Assembly: GCA_034406715.1 (NCBI GenBank)
Contig: CP137864.1
Span: 434,001 to 498,000 of the forward strand
Origin: Rhodotorula mucilaginosa
Lineage: Eukaryota; Basidiomycota; Microbotryomycetes; Sporidiobolales; Sporidiobolaceae
Reading direction: 5' to 3'
Length of the DNA stretch: 64,000 nt
In this document: positions 24,045-37,047 of the stretch, one piece after another
Numbering within the stretch: position 1 is the first letter of the stretch
Layout of the letters: each line of letters begins with the position of its first letter
The notes under the pieces: generated by a model
The model's input: the letters and a program-made list of their open reading frames with translations, nothing else
Databases searched by the model: none
Told to the model about the DNA's origin: nothing
Program-made: the position numbers and the translations under genes

Positions 24045-25754
24045 CGTCGACGGCGCCCAGCTGCTTACGCTTCGGCGGAAGGACCGGAAAGTGAAGAATG
24101 CAGAGAGTATGGCGAGCTCTATCCAGCTGAGCTGGCCAGCTTGCGAATCCGCACGCGGACGGACCTCCTTTACCCCGGATTTACACAGCCCAAATCCGCA
24201 GTCGTGCCTTGATGCTTGGGATGGCGTGCGAAAGGTCAAAGATGCTTACAGCTGTGCCGCGGTCCGCGTCTCTCCCTCGTGTCTATTCTCAGAATCCGAA
24301 CTCTTGGGCCTTGGCTGCTGCAGCAGCCAATCCAAGACGCCAAATACTGTGCTTCGACGCTCATGTTGAGCCTGCTGAGCTCGACAGGAGAATTGTGGCG
24401 GACGTCAGCTTAGGCTTAAGCGTGTCGCCCTAGGCCTATCGAGGCCTCGCTACGCTGCAGTCTGCGTACACCTATAGGTCTCTCGACTCGAAGGCTTTCC
24501 GTATAGAGAGCCGAACTCGCTGTGCTGCATATTGGTCATGCCATGAGACGCGGGCCTGCAGCCGCTGGCAAGCTCGTCGATGTCGAGCGACGATTGATTG
24601 CACGTGACGTCGAGTGTCTATATATTGTACACGTCCGAGCGGAAGTGCAAGTGCCGGCCGGCCACGCGACGGTCGCGGGTTAAAAACGATTAAATCATGA
24701 CGGAACCACCGGCGGAAGGCAAGGCGGAAGGGCCGGGGACTCGCACGATGAACTGACGCGGCCATGCAAATTGTCGCCTGCGCTATTTTTCATGCAGCCT
24801 GCACGACGTGTCAGCTATCGACGTGAGAGTGCATTAATTCGTATCTTGTCAGCTGGCGCGCGGGCACTGTCGCCCAGCTTCCGGGCTGCATGCATGCTGC
24901 AGGCGCCAGAGCCCGGAAACGAGAATCTGCAGACTGCTTTGGCCAATTGACTTAAGTATCAGACGACGCAACGGAGTACTTCACCAGTGCACGTAGGAGA
25001 GAGAGTGCTACGGACAGCCCGAACCAGCTCGGGATGTAAGCACGTACAGAACGCGTGCGTGGTGCTTCACCGCTGATGTCCAGGAGGCGCCGATCCAGTC
25101 GCGACTGCGTGATGCATCGCGCGGACAGTGCTACCAGCAGCGGCGCTGCCCTGCAACCTTACGCGGAGGAGCATGTTCAGCAATACCCACGTAGATTCTG
25201 AAGAATGAGAGAAGCTAAGTAGCAAGAAAGGTGAGCCGAACGAAGAGGAAGAGCATCATTGCGCGCTCGAAAACAGCGATCACCATGCAAAGAGTGGTCG
25301 AGTACAGCATATGTACACCTCCATGCGGACAGAGTGGCAGCCTTTCGCACGAGGGAAACGGGCGCTGTGCGCCTGTGTCGTCGCTTCGTCGGCAGCAAGA
25401 CAAGCGTTTCCAGACTGCTCTCGCAGATGAGCGGACGCAAAACCGCTCGAAGCGTCGGAAGCGGGCTTTATTCTTGAGTTGAACAAGTCGGCTTAGCAGG
25501 GCACGATTTCGTCGTGCGCGGCACTGTGGTGAGGGACGGAACAGGTCCAGTTGAGGAGTCGGAGGCGGAGAGCGAGAGCTCCTCGTCGGAGGTGGAAAGG
25601 TGTGGCTGCGATCGCTAGCAGCAGGAATTCTATGTGTTCCTGATGGCGCGATAGGCGTATAGGTCGTGAGCACGTGTAGTGCAGAGGCGAACCCCTTTCT
25701 GCTCGCTCTCATCAGTCGCCGACGAGGGTCTTGGTCTCTCCACGACTCGTCACC
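24045..25754. other. 1.7-kb gene-poor divergent region
   Basis: The longest stretch without a supportable gene. It lies between the permease and bL33m, which read apart. All open frames inside are short, start in poor context and show no family motif. It contains a TATATATTGTA stretch near 24619, a GCATGCATGCTGCAGGC near-palindrome near 24889, and several short AT-richer patches. I found no tRNA cloverleaf. Regulatory DNA or an unrecognised noncoding RNA could be here. Confidence 0.4.
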
Positions 25755-26261
25755 ATGGCCAAGGCAAAGTCCAGGTAGGTAGTCACACATGCGTAACCAG
25801 TACCGAGGGCTTCAGATGCTCACCGCGACTGCCCCTGCAGATTGGTCGTCGTCCGACTTCTCTCGACGTGAGCACCGCCCCTTCCCTGCCCCAGACTGTA
25901 GCCGGTCCTCCGCAAACGGACGACAGTTGCCGATGGCTACTGTACGACAGTCTGAAGCTGACGGTGTTCGAGCGTTCCGCTACTGCAGAGTCGGCACCGG
26001 GTTCGCCTACATCGCCCGACGACCACGGACGGCCGAGAAGAAGCTCGCGTTCATGAAGGTACGCCGCAAGGGTGGAACGAAACCCTGCTCACAAAGACTG
26101 ACTTTCATATTGCTACTCCAGTTCGACCCGAAGGGTCAGTGGGCCCTGACTCCCCTCGCGAAGACCTTTTGCGGGCAGTAGCTGACCTTTCGTCTCTCTC
26201 GCCGATTACAGCCGGCCGTCACGTCCTCTTTACCGAAGCGAAGCTCAAGGGCAGCTCGTGA
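25755..26261 (+). CDS. MRPL39: Mitochondrial large-subunit ribosomal protein bL33m
   Basis: Five exons (25755-25774, 25841-25867, 25989-26058, 26122-26134, 26212-26261) total 180 nt and give a 59-residue protein. It matches the bL33 family from end to end: MAKAKSRLVVVRLLSTVGTG, then FAYIARRPRTAEKKLAFMK, then FDPKAGRHVLFTEAKLKGSS. The MAKAKSR start, the STxGTGFxY core and the DP(K/R)xxRHVLFTEAKLK end are family hallmarks. Each splice has a GT donor and AG acceptor, and phases agree. It acts in the mitochondrial ribosome. No extra targeting peptide is seen, as in yeast Mrpl39, which is equally short. Every six-frame reading misses this gene because no exon exceeds 70 nt. Confidence 0.93.
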
Positions 26262-26662
26262 TTGCGCGTCGTGCACGAGACTCGGCAGGGTCACTCTGCG
26301 ATGGGGAGGAGGCACTAGCAACGCAACCGCTCTTCTGTATCCTGTAATCATTCACCGCATTTTCTCGCCGTCTGGACCGACTCGAGAACTGGCGAGAATG
26401 CAGGCTGTGGAGCCTACGATCGGCGTTTGGTCTCCGGAAGAAAGCCTCTGTCCCGCACTGCACGCCGCGCACAGCGTGACCACCTTTCCGTCGCTTTCGC
26501 CGAGCCACACCGACCGACATCCCTCGCCAGGAGCGCAACAGAGAAATGCAAAGTAGACGGGCACGGGCACAGGCACAAATACGGTATAGGCAGCATGGCG
26601 CGCGAGGCATCACGAGCCGTGCCGAGGAGGTGAACGCCCCGCTGAAGGCGAGTCGAATCCTC
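26262..26662. other. Convergent 3' spacer
   Basis: About 400 bases between the stop codons of bL33m and the acyl-CoA dehydrogenase. Open frames on both strands lack family motifs. Nothing else recognised. Confidence 0.4.
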
Positions 26663-29450
26663 CTATGCGTAGTCTTGCGCGACGACACGCGAAATGATGA
26701 GGTTCTGGATCTGGGTAGTACCTGCAGTATAGAGACAAAGTCAGTCTCGATGACTTAAAACATGATGAGCACCGCAGAGCAAGCCAGGTAGAGGTCCCGA
26801 AAGCGCCGGAAGCGCCTTCTCGAGGACAACAAAGTCTTGCATCGTTTCCGGGCTCACCTTCGTAGAGCTGGTAGATCTTGGAGTCCCTGCGTGTGATCCA
26901 AGGAAATGGTGAGATGGTCGTCGCTTTCGTCCAGCTCAAGCGGGCTTTTCGAGGGAGACCAACTCCAGTTCGGGAACTTACCGGAAGAGCTTCTCTGCAG
27001 GGTACTCGGTGTTGTAGCCCTGCACAGCAAAGCGCCCAACAAAACATCAGCCTTCAAATCTTCAAACACTCCCGACGCACAGAACCTCCGACCGAAACGT
27101 CGACTCGGAAGTCGAAACTAAGACTCACCGCGCCTCCAAAGATCTGCACACACTTGTCGGCGTTCGAAACGGCGATCTGAGATGCGTAAGCCTTGGCGAT
27201 CGAAGCGAGGTAGGTCGTCCGCGGGTCGCTGTGGTCCTTGGCGAGGGAGGCCCGCCACACCGCGTTCCTGAGTGCAAGCGAGAAGGAAATGCGTGTCAAA
27301 AGAAAGCCGCGCCACGCCACGCCGAACGGTATCAGAGCGCAAAGGGGATTCCTCCTTACCTCGAGCACTCGACTCCGATAGCCATCTCGGCGAGCATGGT
27401 CCCGATCGCCTGGTGGTTAATGATCGGAACGCCAAACGTCTTGCCTGTTGTTACCCCGTCCAGATGGCTCACGTCAGCAACACGGATCGGTTCGAAGAAA
27501 GGAAGCGAAACGTACGGTCGTGAGCGTACTTGGCCGCCTCGGCCAGGGCACGCTGCGCGAGGCCGACTGCGCCAGACGCGACGAGCGGGCGGGTGATGTC
27601 GAACGCGCCCATGGCGATCTAACGCGAAGATAAATGAGAGGTTTGTTTTGTCAGAGCCGCGCGAGAAATCGGAATAAGGCTTGGAGGTGGACCGCGATCC
27701 AGCCAAGCTCGCCCGAAAAACATCTGCTAGACAGCACTGACCTTGAAACCGTCTCCCTCCTTGCCGAGCAAGTTCTCCTTCGGTACGACGACGTTGTCTG
27801 CAATCGCGAGCGAGAAGCCGGGTCAGCTAAACCGTCCCTTTCTAGACCTGGCCGAATACAGCCAGGACGAGTAAAGCTCGGAGGGAAGGTGTTCTTTGAA
27901 TGACTCACCAAAGTTGATGATGCGCGTGTCGGAGCAACGCTGACCCATGTTGATCAGCTTGCTCTCGACGCTGTGAGCATCCACGACAGCATGGCATTCA
28001 GCGCTGACCTCACGGAGAACCACCCCAAGGATCCGGGAGAATGAACGGGGTCGCGCAAGAGCTCACGAGATGCCCGGCGTGTCGGCATCGACGATGAAGC
28101 CCGACAGGGCCCGCGACGGCTTGCCCTCGGGGTCGGTCTTGGCGAGGACAAAGTACCACTGCAGGACGGGAAAGGAGTGTGTGGATCATGTCAGCGAGAT
28201 GAAACTGGTCGAACTGAGATAGGGTTTGAAACGAAAAGGGGGAACTCACGTTGGCAACCCTGTAAGCCGGAGAATTGGAACGGAGGAGCGATCAGCAAAC
28301 GTCACATCCCTGTGGGCCGAGCCGTCGATCGGAAGTCAAGAACAGGGACTCACGCTCCGTTGGTGATCCAGCACTTGCTCCCATTCAGGACATACTTGTC
28401 CCCTTCCTTCGTCGCCCGAGTCTTGATACTCGCGACGTCACTTCCCGCACCAGGTTCCGAAACACCTGTTCGCACGACAAGAAGACACCCGCGCCGGAAG
28501 AGCCGAGAGTCGGGGAAGGAGGGAGTCAGCGATAAATCGCGGCTTTGCGGCAGATGCGCAGCCCCATCGCCGTGCTGAATTGGGGTTCCTGTCGGAGCGC
28601 GGAAGGTGAAATGGTCGAACTCACCGTACGCGCACATGAGCGGTTCCTCCGTCAATCGTCCGAGGTACTTGCGCTTCTGAGCGTCATTGCCGGCGAGGAT
28701 CACGGGCGCAGAAGCCAATCCGTTCGCTTCAATGGCTGTCGTCCCAGACGCGTGTGCGAATCAGGGGTACATCAGTACAGATACGGATGAACCTCCTAGT
28801 GGTATCGAGGAGCAAGGGGACGAACCTGTCTGGATGCCGGAGCAGCCGTACGCGAGTTCCTCGGATACGATCGACGACGACATGACCGACAGTCCCGCTC
28901 CTCCGTACTGTGTGCACACACCCGATTCAGTGAGCACTCATTTCACCGAGGGCGGGCGCGCGCCTCGTATGACTTCGTGAGCGATCATGGGCCGGGCGAT
29001 GGCTCACCTCTTCCGGGACGTGAACGTTGACGAGACCTTCGGCGTGGGCTTTTTTGATCACCTCCCACGGGTACTGTGTTCGAGTGCGCGCATCAGTCAA
29101 GGGATTGTGCGGGCATCGGCTGGAATACAATGCGCCGATCTGTCCGGGACGAAAGGAGACGAGACGGGAGGGAACGCACCTCCATGGATCGGTCATACTT
29201 TGCCGCGACCGGGATGATCTCGTTCGCCTGCAGGGGAGCATCCCTAATCAGCTGCGAATCTGGTCCTGCCTTTACCAGCTCAAGCACTCACGGTAAAGTT
29301 GCGAGTGAGTTCGCGGATCCCGGCCTGTTCCTCCGTCAACTCGAACGAAGGCCCGCCCACTTCGGCGGCGGAAGCGTAACCGCGCGCCTGTGCCGGGAGG
29401 GTGCGGAGAGACTGGCGAGCGGACGAGCGAGTGGCGAGGCGGGCAAACAT
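26663..29450 (-). CDS. ACADM: Mitochondrial acyl-CoA dehydrogenase, medium-chain type
   Basis: FAD enzyme of beta-oxidation. Many exons, minus strand. The start [20 protein letters not shown] with RGYASA is a mitochondrial targeting sequence. The mature enzyme begins [17 protein letters not shown]. Later pieces are [20 protein letters not shown] across an intron, [40 protein letters not shown] with [63 protein letters not shown] across a splice, and [19 protein letters not shown] ending VVAQDYA-stop (26665-26663). The Glu of YEGTTQ is the catalytic base position of medium-chain enzymes. Fungal peroxisomes use acyl-CoA oxidases instead, so this gene points to a mitochondrial route, also usable for branched-chain intermediates. 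Exact chain-length preference cannot be told. Confidence 0.9.
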
Positions 29451-30784
29451 TTCTCTGGGGGCTCGAGGCGTGGTGGTTGGAGAGCGCAGAGTCGCGAACA
29501 AACTGTCAGCTGAAAAGAGAGTGCTCGTCGTGGACCGGGCGGAGCGAGATCGTCGAGAGTGCGGCGGGCGTAAAGCAAGGACGTCTCTTTCCGAGGGGAC
29601 GTGCTTGCAGGAGAACACAGAGGTTGTGCAGCAGCTAGAAAGCCAGACGCGGACAGCGCGCTCGCAGGTCGGCCGGCGATTGAAGACGTCCGAGCAACCG
29701 AGACCAAGAGGGTGACGTGGCAATTCAATTCGGACACGAGAAAATCCGTACATGAACAGCGCGCTCGCTATGTAGTTGACTACTGTGGATCCGAAAGGCT
29801 TGTCCGAGGCTCCAGGGTCAGGTACTCGGACCCGATCCGCCCGTGTGGCCGATAACCTGAGTCGTAGGGAAAAGGTAATGTGAATCAAAATCTCGCTCTC
29901 AGGCTCACGCGGCCCTCCCTTGCCCTTCGACTTGCCCGAGCATGCTCATGCAAGTGATAGGACAGGTAAATGCAGGGTGACAGGGTGACAAGGAGGTGTG
30001 GTAACACGGCTGTAGAGAAGAGACAGATGCCGAGGGAAGGATCGACAATCCCAACAAAGATGGTGTTGGGTTTCGACAAGACGCGACAGTGTCCCTCGAC
30101 AGCCGACGACCCTACGACCTTAGACCGCGTACGAGACCGACGTGCGAGGTGGAGCCACTGTCAGCGACGAAGAGCGGAGTCGCGGGGGATGCGAGAGACC
30201 GTGTCGAGGAGCGAGAGATGTTGAGCAGCCGTCGCCAGGCCGGCGGAGATGCACGCCGGTCCCGGAGGTTGGCGCTCTCAGCCTCGCCCTCACTCTCCTT
30301 GAAAGTAGCTCCCGACGGACAACCGAGCGTGCACCAAGAACAAGCCGTCGCTTGGTGATGGGTCACTGCCATTGGCGACGGCGACGGCGACGCAACCGCG
30401 ACCCCGCAATAGCCTCGCAGCAAGCACTGCAGCGAAGTACCATTCCAGAAGCAGAGCAAGTGCATGATAGTCGTGCTTGGGTGAGCAGCCGAGAGCTGGC
30501 GGCGGTTGGCGTGATGCCGAGGCGAAAGAGAGAGAGCTGGGGACGGCGCGAAAGGCAGCCCGAGCGAGCTTCCCATCATCTGACTCAGCGGGATCTATAG
30601 CTCGAGGCGTCGGTAGTCTAGCGTCGGGATCTGAGGGCTAGAGTGCAAGGGGCGGTGTGACGTCGAACGCGCCGAAGGGGACTCGACTTTGATCCTCGCC
30701 GCGCTCCTCGCCTCGCCTCGCACAGCAACGAGTGCCGAGTGGCCGCGCGCGTGCCCGTTCCTGCTTGTCTGACGCGGCCTTGCG
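29451..30784. promoter_or_regulatory. 1.3-kb divergent region upstream of ROM2
   Basis: Between the acyl-CoA dehydrogenase and the Rho GEF, which read apart. Open frames up to about 150 codons occur on both strands but are GC-driven and show no domain. It likely holds long 5' untranslated regions and promoters of both genes. Confidence 0.4.
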
Positions 30785-33700
30785 ATGGCGCCCCCGCCGC
30801 CCGGCTCGCGGCAACAGCAGGCGTACGACGAGCTGTTCCGTCGACCGCAACCGCAACCCGCCGCTCACACGCACCGCCCGAGCCCGCAGCCGCGTCCGAG
30901 TGGAGCGCACGCGGCCCAGTACGCGAGCGCGAGTCTGTACGCTCATCCGCAGCAGACGCTCGGCCCGCACCCCGCGCCGCCGTACGCCCAGTTCGGCCAG
31001 CTGCCGTCGTCGTCCTCTCCACAACCGCCGCTGCCGCCAGGGCACTCGCACCACCACGCCGCCCCTTATGGCGCCTATCCGCAGCAGCAGCATCCTGGCG
31101 GGCAGCATGCTCACCACCCGCAGCAGCAGCAGCAGCACGCGTCGACTCGCGCGGGGCAGTACCTGACCCAGGCAGCAGCTGGCACCGTGCCGCACCGCGG
31201 ACACACGATCGCAAACCCGGGAGGAGGGCAGTACGCCACCCTCCCGCACGACAGGAACCCGTACGTCGCCTCGCAATCCTCGACCGGGCCTGCACACGCG
31301 ACCTTGTCCTACTCGAGGTCGACCGGAGCGACACCGGCCGCTTTTGTCGCCGCTTCCGCCGCCGCCGCGTACCCTCAGCCGCAACCGACCGGCAGCAGCG
31401 CACCTTACTCGAGCGCACAAGGTTACCAGAAGCAACATGCGCACCCGTACCCGCCTTCGATACCGAGCTCGCCCGCGCCGAGCTACCACAGCCAGCAATC
31501 CGCCGCGGCGGCGGCGCAGGCGCAGCCAAACTGGTCGTCCGGGCATTACCCTCACGATCACCACGAGGTACACGGCGGCAAGCTCCCTCTCAGCCCCGAC
31601 CTGTCGCGGCGTCCCAACTCGGGCTCGTCGACCACCGGCGGCGGCGGCTTGTCTGCCCGTCCCGGCTACGCCCCAACGCTGTCGTCCGGTCCGCCGTCCG
31701 CCTCGACTTCAGCTTCCCTCTTCTCCCGCACCTCGACCTCGTCCATGTCTTCCCTCCTCCCGTATGCGTCCAACAACCCCGATGACCACTCGGCGCCGTC
31801 GTCTTCCTCCGGCGTGTCGTCCCTCGACGTCTCGCCGAACCCGCCGACGGTCCCGCTCCCGGCTCCCTCGCAGAGACCTCCTTCGGGCGCTTCGAGCATG
31901 TACAGTGTCGGCAGCGGTAGTAGTAACAATACTGGAGGGAGTGGAGGAGCTCGCGGAGGAGGAGGAGGAGCGGGGGCTTCTTATGGTCAGCCGCCACGGT
32001 TACCCGAGATCAACCCGACCGCGCACGACGACTTTTTCGGAGACTATTACCAACCTCTGCCGGCAGGGGACGGCGTCACTCCGACCGCTTCCAACGGCGA
32101 CGGCACGAGTTACTGGACCGCCAAGCGGATGTCGAGCGGAGGGGCGAGCATCGCGAGCGTCGGAGCGAGGTCGGTCACGCCGACCATCTCGTCGGCGAAA
32201 CAAGCCAGCAAGCGGTATTCGCCGGCGATGAGGGCCGAGGATGTCGAGGGTTACACGCCGACAGCTGCATACGGTGAGTTTGCCCCCCCTCGCACCCTCG
32301 TCGTGGTGCAACGATCAAGGTTGATGCTGACTCACCTCCCACACAGACTACAACTCGCCAGGGAGCTTTGATCGATCGCGACGAAGCTCGGCAGACAGCG
32401 ACATCCGTTCGCTGTATCAGCCGGCACCGCCGGGCAGCGGTGGCGCTCTCGGCTACGAGCCTCGCTCCCCGGCCCTGTCGAGCCTGAACCGTTCGTCGTC
32501 TTCGCTCGCGTACCCGTACGGGTCCGGAGGAGGAGGCACACCTTTTGCCGCTTCTTCGACGCCGGCTCTACATCCTCGGACCTCGAGCGAATCGTTCCGC
32601 ATGATGATACCGACACCGGGAGCAGGAGGCAAAGGTCCGCCATCGTCGTCAGCAGCGTCATCGTCGTCGACATATGCAGATGCGCGAGCCCTTTCGTTCA
32701 CTTCGATGGATCGACCGGATCCGCACGGGCTCGGACTCGCGATGGGTCGGAGTCCCTACGGGGCAGGTGGGACTGGCCACCACGGCAACGGACACGAAAC
32801 GTCGTTGTCGGGCTCGACAAACACGTTCTCGATGTCGCACCCTTCCCTCCCCTCGTCGGTGCGACCGCCGTCGTACGGGTCCGGGCACGCCCCGGGTTCC
32901 TCGTCCGCTTTGGTCCCCGTCGCGCGCAAGACGCCCGTCGTCTACCCCGCGCTCTTGTCCCGCGTCGCGGCCGCCTTCCGGGATCACATCGCGCTCTCTG
33001 AGCGAGTCAAAGACGGCCTCGTCTACCAAGACGCGTTCGACGGCCGAGACGCAGTCGACAAGATCGCCTACATCATCAAGACTTCGGATCGGAACCTCGC
33101 CCTCCTGCTCGGTCGCGCGCTCGACGCGCAAAAGTTCTTCCACGACGTGACGTACGATCACCGATTGCGCGACTCGCCGAACGAGATTTACCAGTTCAAG
33201 GAACGCCTCGCCTCGGCCGGGGCCAACTTTACCCTCCCGGCGGACCAACTCTTGCCAGCGCATGAACAACACCTCGTGGCGCAACATCCGCACGCACCCA
33301 ACTCGGCAGCGGCGCTCGCGCAGGCCGCGGGCGAAGCTGCCGGCAAGCGTACCACCGCGTCGGCGTCATCCACGACGAACCCGGCAGCAACAGCTGCTGG
33401 CGGCGCCGCCGACGCGGGTGAAGACGAGTACGAACTCCCGACGGGAGTCTTTACCCTCCTGACCGATTGCTATTCGCCGACGTGCACGCGCGAGAGGCTG
33501 TGTTACTCGATCGCCTGTCCGAGGAGGTTGGAACAGCAGGCTCGGCTCAACTTGAAGCGCGAGGGGTTGTCGGGCGGACTCGAGGACGTCAAGGGCTTGA
33601 AGCGGAGCGACTCGATCGACAGCTTGATCCTGCGGGTGCGTTTCTCTTTTTCTCTCTCTGTCTCACGGTAGATCGGCAGCCGGAATGCTAGGCCAAGACA

Positions 33701-36700
33701 CTGACCGGGGCCTCTTCTTGCGTCTCCCTTTTCCTGGCGTACAGGAACCGGGATCACTCTGGATCCATTCGGTCCCGCAAGAGGTGATCGATTCGACGCC
33801 GGATTTGGAGAAGAAGCGACAAGAAGCGATCAACGAGGTGTTCTACACCGAGCGAGATTTTGTCCGAGATCTCGAGTACCTGCGGGATGTATGTTTTCGT
33901 TTCCCAGTCGCTCCGCCCGCCAGGGCGATCCGGCACTGACATTCCGCTCGCCCGCTTTTTGCAGTTCTGGATCAAGCCGCTGCGAACGCAAAACATCATC
34001 CCCGAAGCCCGAAGAGAAGACTTTGTCACCCAAGTCTTCTGGAACGTCCTCGAGGTGTATGCGGTCAATGTCCGACTGTGCGAGCTCCTCAACAAGCGGC
34101 AGAAGCAGGCGCACGTCGTCGACCATATCGGCGACATCTTCCTCGACCTCGTGCCGCACTTTGGCCCGTACGTCAAGTACGGTGCGCACCAACTGTACGG
34201 CAAGTACGAATTCGAGAAGGAGAAGGGGAGCAACCCTGCTTTCGCCAAATTTGTCGACGTGAGTTGCGATGTTGAGACGAGCGAGGTTCCTTGGTGGCGC
34301 TGCGACTCACGAACAGTCATTCTGACGCCGTCAGGAAACCGAACGACTGCCCGAATCGCGCAAACTCGAGCTGAACGGCTACCTGACCAAGCCGACAACC
34401 CGACTCGCTCGGTACCCTCTGCTGCTCGACGCCTGCTTGAAGCACACGTCCGACGACAACCCGGACAAGGTCGCCCTGCCGAAAGTCATCAAGCTCGTCC
34501 GCGAGTTCCTTGCGCGCGTCAACGTCGAAACTGGCAAGAGCGAGAACCGGTTCAATCTCGCCCAGCTCGACCAACAGCTCGTCTTCAAGAACGGCGAAGC
34601 AGTCGTGCGTGTGCGCAGTCCCTCAGGGAGCGAGAACAGCCGAACTGACTCGCGAAGAATTGGTCTCTGCAGGACCTCCGATTGCGTGACGAGGAGAGGG
34701 AGCTCATCTTCAAGGGCCCGCTGAAGAAGCGAGGGGGAACGCAAAGCGAGAGCGCCGAGCTCCAAGTCTTCCTGTTTGACCACGCTATCCTCATGGTCAA
34801 GCAGAAGAGCAAGAACGAGCAATACAAGGTGTACCGCAAGGTAAGCTAGCTTTCCTGAGCGAAAGAGAGAGGGTCACGCAGGGCGGCTGACGCGATTCTA
34901 CAACGTAGCCTATCCCGCTCGAGCTGTTGGTGGTTGCCTCGATCGATGATGCAGCCAGCGCCCGAGGAGGGGTCGTGCGACCAAAGTCCTTGATGGCACG
35001 CGGCAGTTCCAAGTCCTCGACCACCACGTCGTCGAACCAGCCTCCGCCTGGCGCGGACAAGAACAAGCAAGGCTTCGCGTTGACGTTTATCCACCTCGGA
35101 CGAAGAGGGTACCAACTCACGCTGTGGGCGAGCACGTGGACGACGCGGAAAAAGTGGCTCGACAAGATCGAGGAGCGGCAGCACGAGTTGCGTGAACGGA
35201 GCCTCGTGTTTGAGACGCTGCCGCTCAGCGCGGGGTACTTTGTCGGCACGAACCGACTTACTTGCGCTGCGCCCTTCGGTGAGTTTTTCGCTCATACGCG
35301 CGCCTTCTCACGCTTCGTCAGTTTTTGCTCACTGCGTCCTCTTTCCCCAGACAACGGCAACCGAGTCGTGTACGGCACCGAGAATGGCGTCTACCTCGCC
35401 GACCTTCGCGAGAAGAACAAGGTTCCCGTCAAGGTCATCTCGGCACCGAGTGTCACTCAGCTCGACGTCCTTGAAGAGCAGGGCATTCTGATCGTCCTCG
35501 CTGGTACGCTGTCCATCCCTACTGTGGCTGCGGGTTGACAGACACTGATGCGACTCCGCATGTTTGCAGACAAGGCCGTCCAGACCTTCTTCATCGACCA
35601 CCTCGACCCGGGAGACGCGATCGGCGCCGCCAAACGCGCGCGCAAGATCTCTGCCAACGCGACCTTTTTCAAGGCGGGCCAATGCCTCGGCCGGACGCTG
35701 GTCTGCGTCGTCAAATCGGGCAACGTCTCGAGTACCATCAAGACGCTCGAGCCTATCGATCAGGCGCGCGGCAAGAAGCAGCCGACGATCCGCAAGTTCT
35801 TGCAGGGCAGCAACGAGAGCCTGCGGGTGTTCAAGGTGCGACCAACTGGTCTCCCTCCCGGCTTTGAGGCCAAGTGCATGGTGGTGGTGCTCAGTGGCTG
35901 ATCTCGATTACGCGTCTCGTCTCTCTGCCGACAGGAATTCTACATCCCGACCGAGTCGTCGTCGGTCCACTTTCTCAAATCGAAGCTCTGCGTCGGTTGC
36001 ACCAAGGGCTTCGAGATTGTCGACCTCGAGACGCTCGACACGCAAGGGTTGCTCGACCCGGCCGATTCGAGTCTCGACTTTGTGCAGAAGCGCGAGACGG
36101 CCAAGCCGATCGCCATCTACCGCATCGACGGAGAGTTCTTGTTGTGCTACGATGGTGGGTCCCGCTCCGATTCACCCCTGTCCCCTCGCGGCGGTGGTAA
36201 CAGCTAGCTGACGATCCTACTTCCTTCTCCCCCACCTCGCAGAGTTTGCATTCTACGTCAACAAGAACGGCTGGCGAGCGAAGGGGAACTGGATCATCCA
36301 GTGGGAAGGCTTCCCGACTGCTTTCGGTGCGCGCCCTCCCCGGATTCCAAGTCTCGCTGCCGATGATTCATTCTGTCTGACCTTGCTCTTTTGCGCCTCT
36401 CTCCCCCCTCAGCTCTGCACTACCCCTATGTGCTCGCGTTCGAGCCGACTTTCATCGAAGTCCGGCACGTCGAGTCGGGCGCGCTCATGCAGATCATCCC
36501 CGGCAACAACATTCGGTGTCTCTTTGCCGACTCGCGGTATTCGGCCGCGGCTCCAACCGCCGCGTCGTACTACCATCAGCAGCAGCAGCGGTATGGCTCT
36601 CCGTACGGTCAACGGATGCCGCCACCGCCGCCACCTCCGCCGACGAGGGGAGGGATCGTGGTCTCGGACGGTGACCGCGCCTTCTCGCTCGTCTTTAACG

Positions 36701-36717
36701 CTCCTCTCGACATGTAA
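30785..36717 (+). CDS. ROM2: Rho1 guanine-nucleotide exchange factor, Rom2 type
   Basis: Large regulator (about 1,700 residues) that loads Rho1 with GTP at the cell cortex for wall integrity and actin polarity. The start MAPPPPGSRQQQAYDELF opens a disordered Pro/Gln/His/Ser-rich half (30785-32900). A DEP domain follows (ALLSRVAAAFRDHIALSERV, DRNLALLLGRALDAQKFFHD; about 32950-33210). The Dbl-homology domain begins KKRQEAINEVFYTERDFVRDL and runs over introns (FWIKPLRTQNIIP, NPAFAKFVD..., LNGYLTKPTTRLARYPLLL, LKHTSDDNPD). A PH segment follows (LIFKGPLKKRGG, VFLFDHAILMVKQK, YKVYRKPIPLELL). The C-terminal citron-homology (CNH) domain runs from NRVVYGTENGVYLADL to GWRAKGNWIIQWEGFPTAF and HYPYVLAFEPTFIEVRHVES. 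Domain order DEP-DH-PH-CNH is that of Rom2/Rgf. It ends in a poly-Pro stretch and FSLVFNAPLDM-stop. Confidence 0.93.
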
Positions 36718-37047
36718 ACGACACCCTTGTGATGATGATGATGATGCCGCAGTCTTTTACACACCCCTTCGCTATTCGCCTCTCTTTCTGTATCCCCCTC
36801 TGTTCTTTCCGCGGTCGTGTGCCGGCCGCGTTTGAGCCCAATTCCGTTCTGGACTTTGTTCCTCCGTATACGAAACGTTTCCCCGTCCGTTCTACTCGCA
36901 TCGTTCGCATTGCGCTCGTTACTACTTTTGCGCGCGGCGTACATGGAGAGAGATCAGAGACCGACTTTGTCTCGCGTTGACGTCGCCACGAAAGTTGGCT
37001 GACTCTCGCTCTTGCCAAGCTCTTGCCTCGAGTCGCCGTCGCCGAGA
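36718..37047. other. Intergenic spacer ROM2-SEC1
   Basis: About 330 bases between tandem genes. It has a GAT trinucleotide run at 36731-36746 just after the ROM2 stop, then pyrimidine-rich DNA that probably belongs to the 3' end of ROM2 and the SEC1 promoter. Confidence 0.4.
36731..36746. repeat. GAT trinucleotide microsatellite
   Basis: Five GAT units and one base immediately downstream of the ROM2 stop codon, in its presumed 3' untranslated region. Confidence 0.8.

Noticed and set aside
30618-31573. Two minus-strand ORFs of about 300 codons opposite ROM2 exon 1
   Set aside because: They are Arg-rich mirror frames of the Gln/Pro/Ser-rich ROM2 N-terminus.
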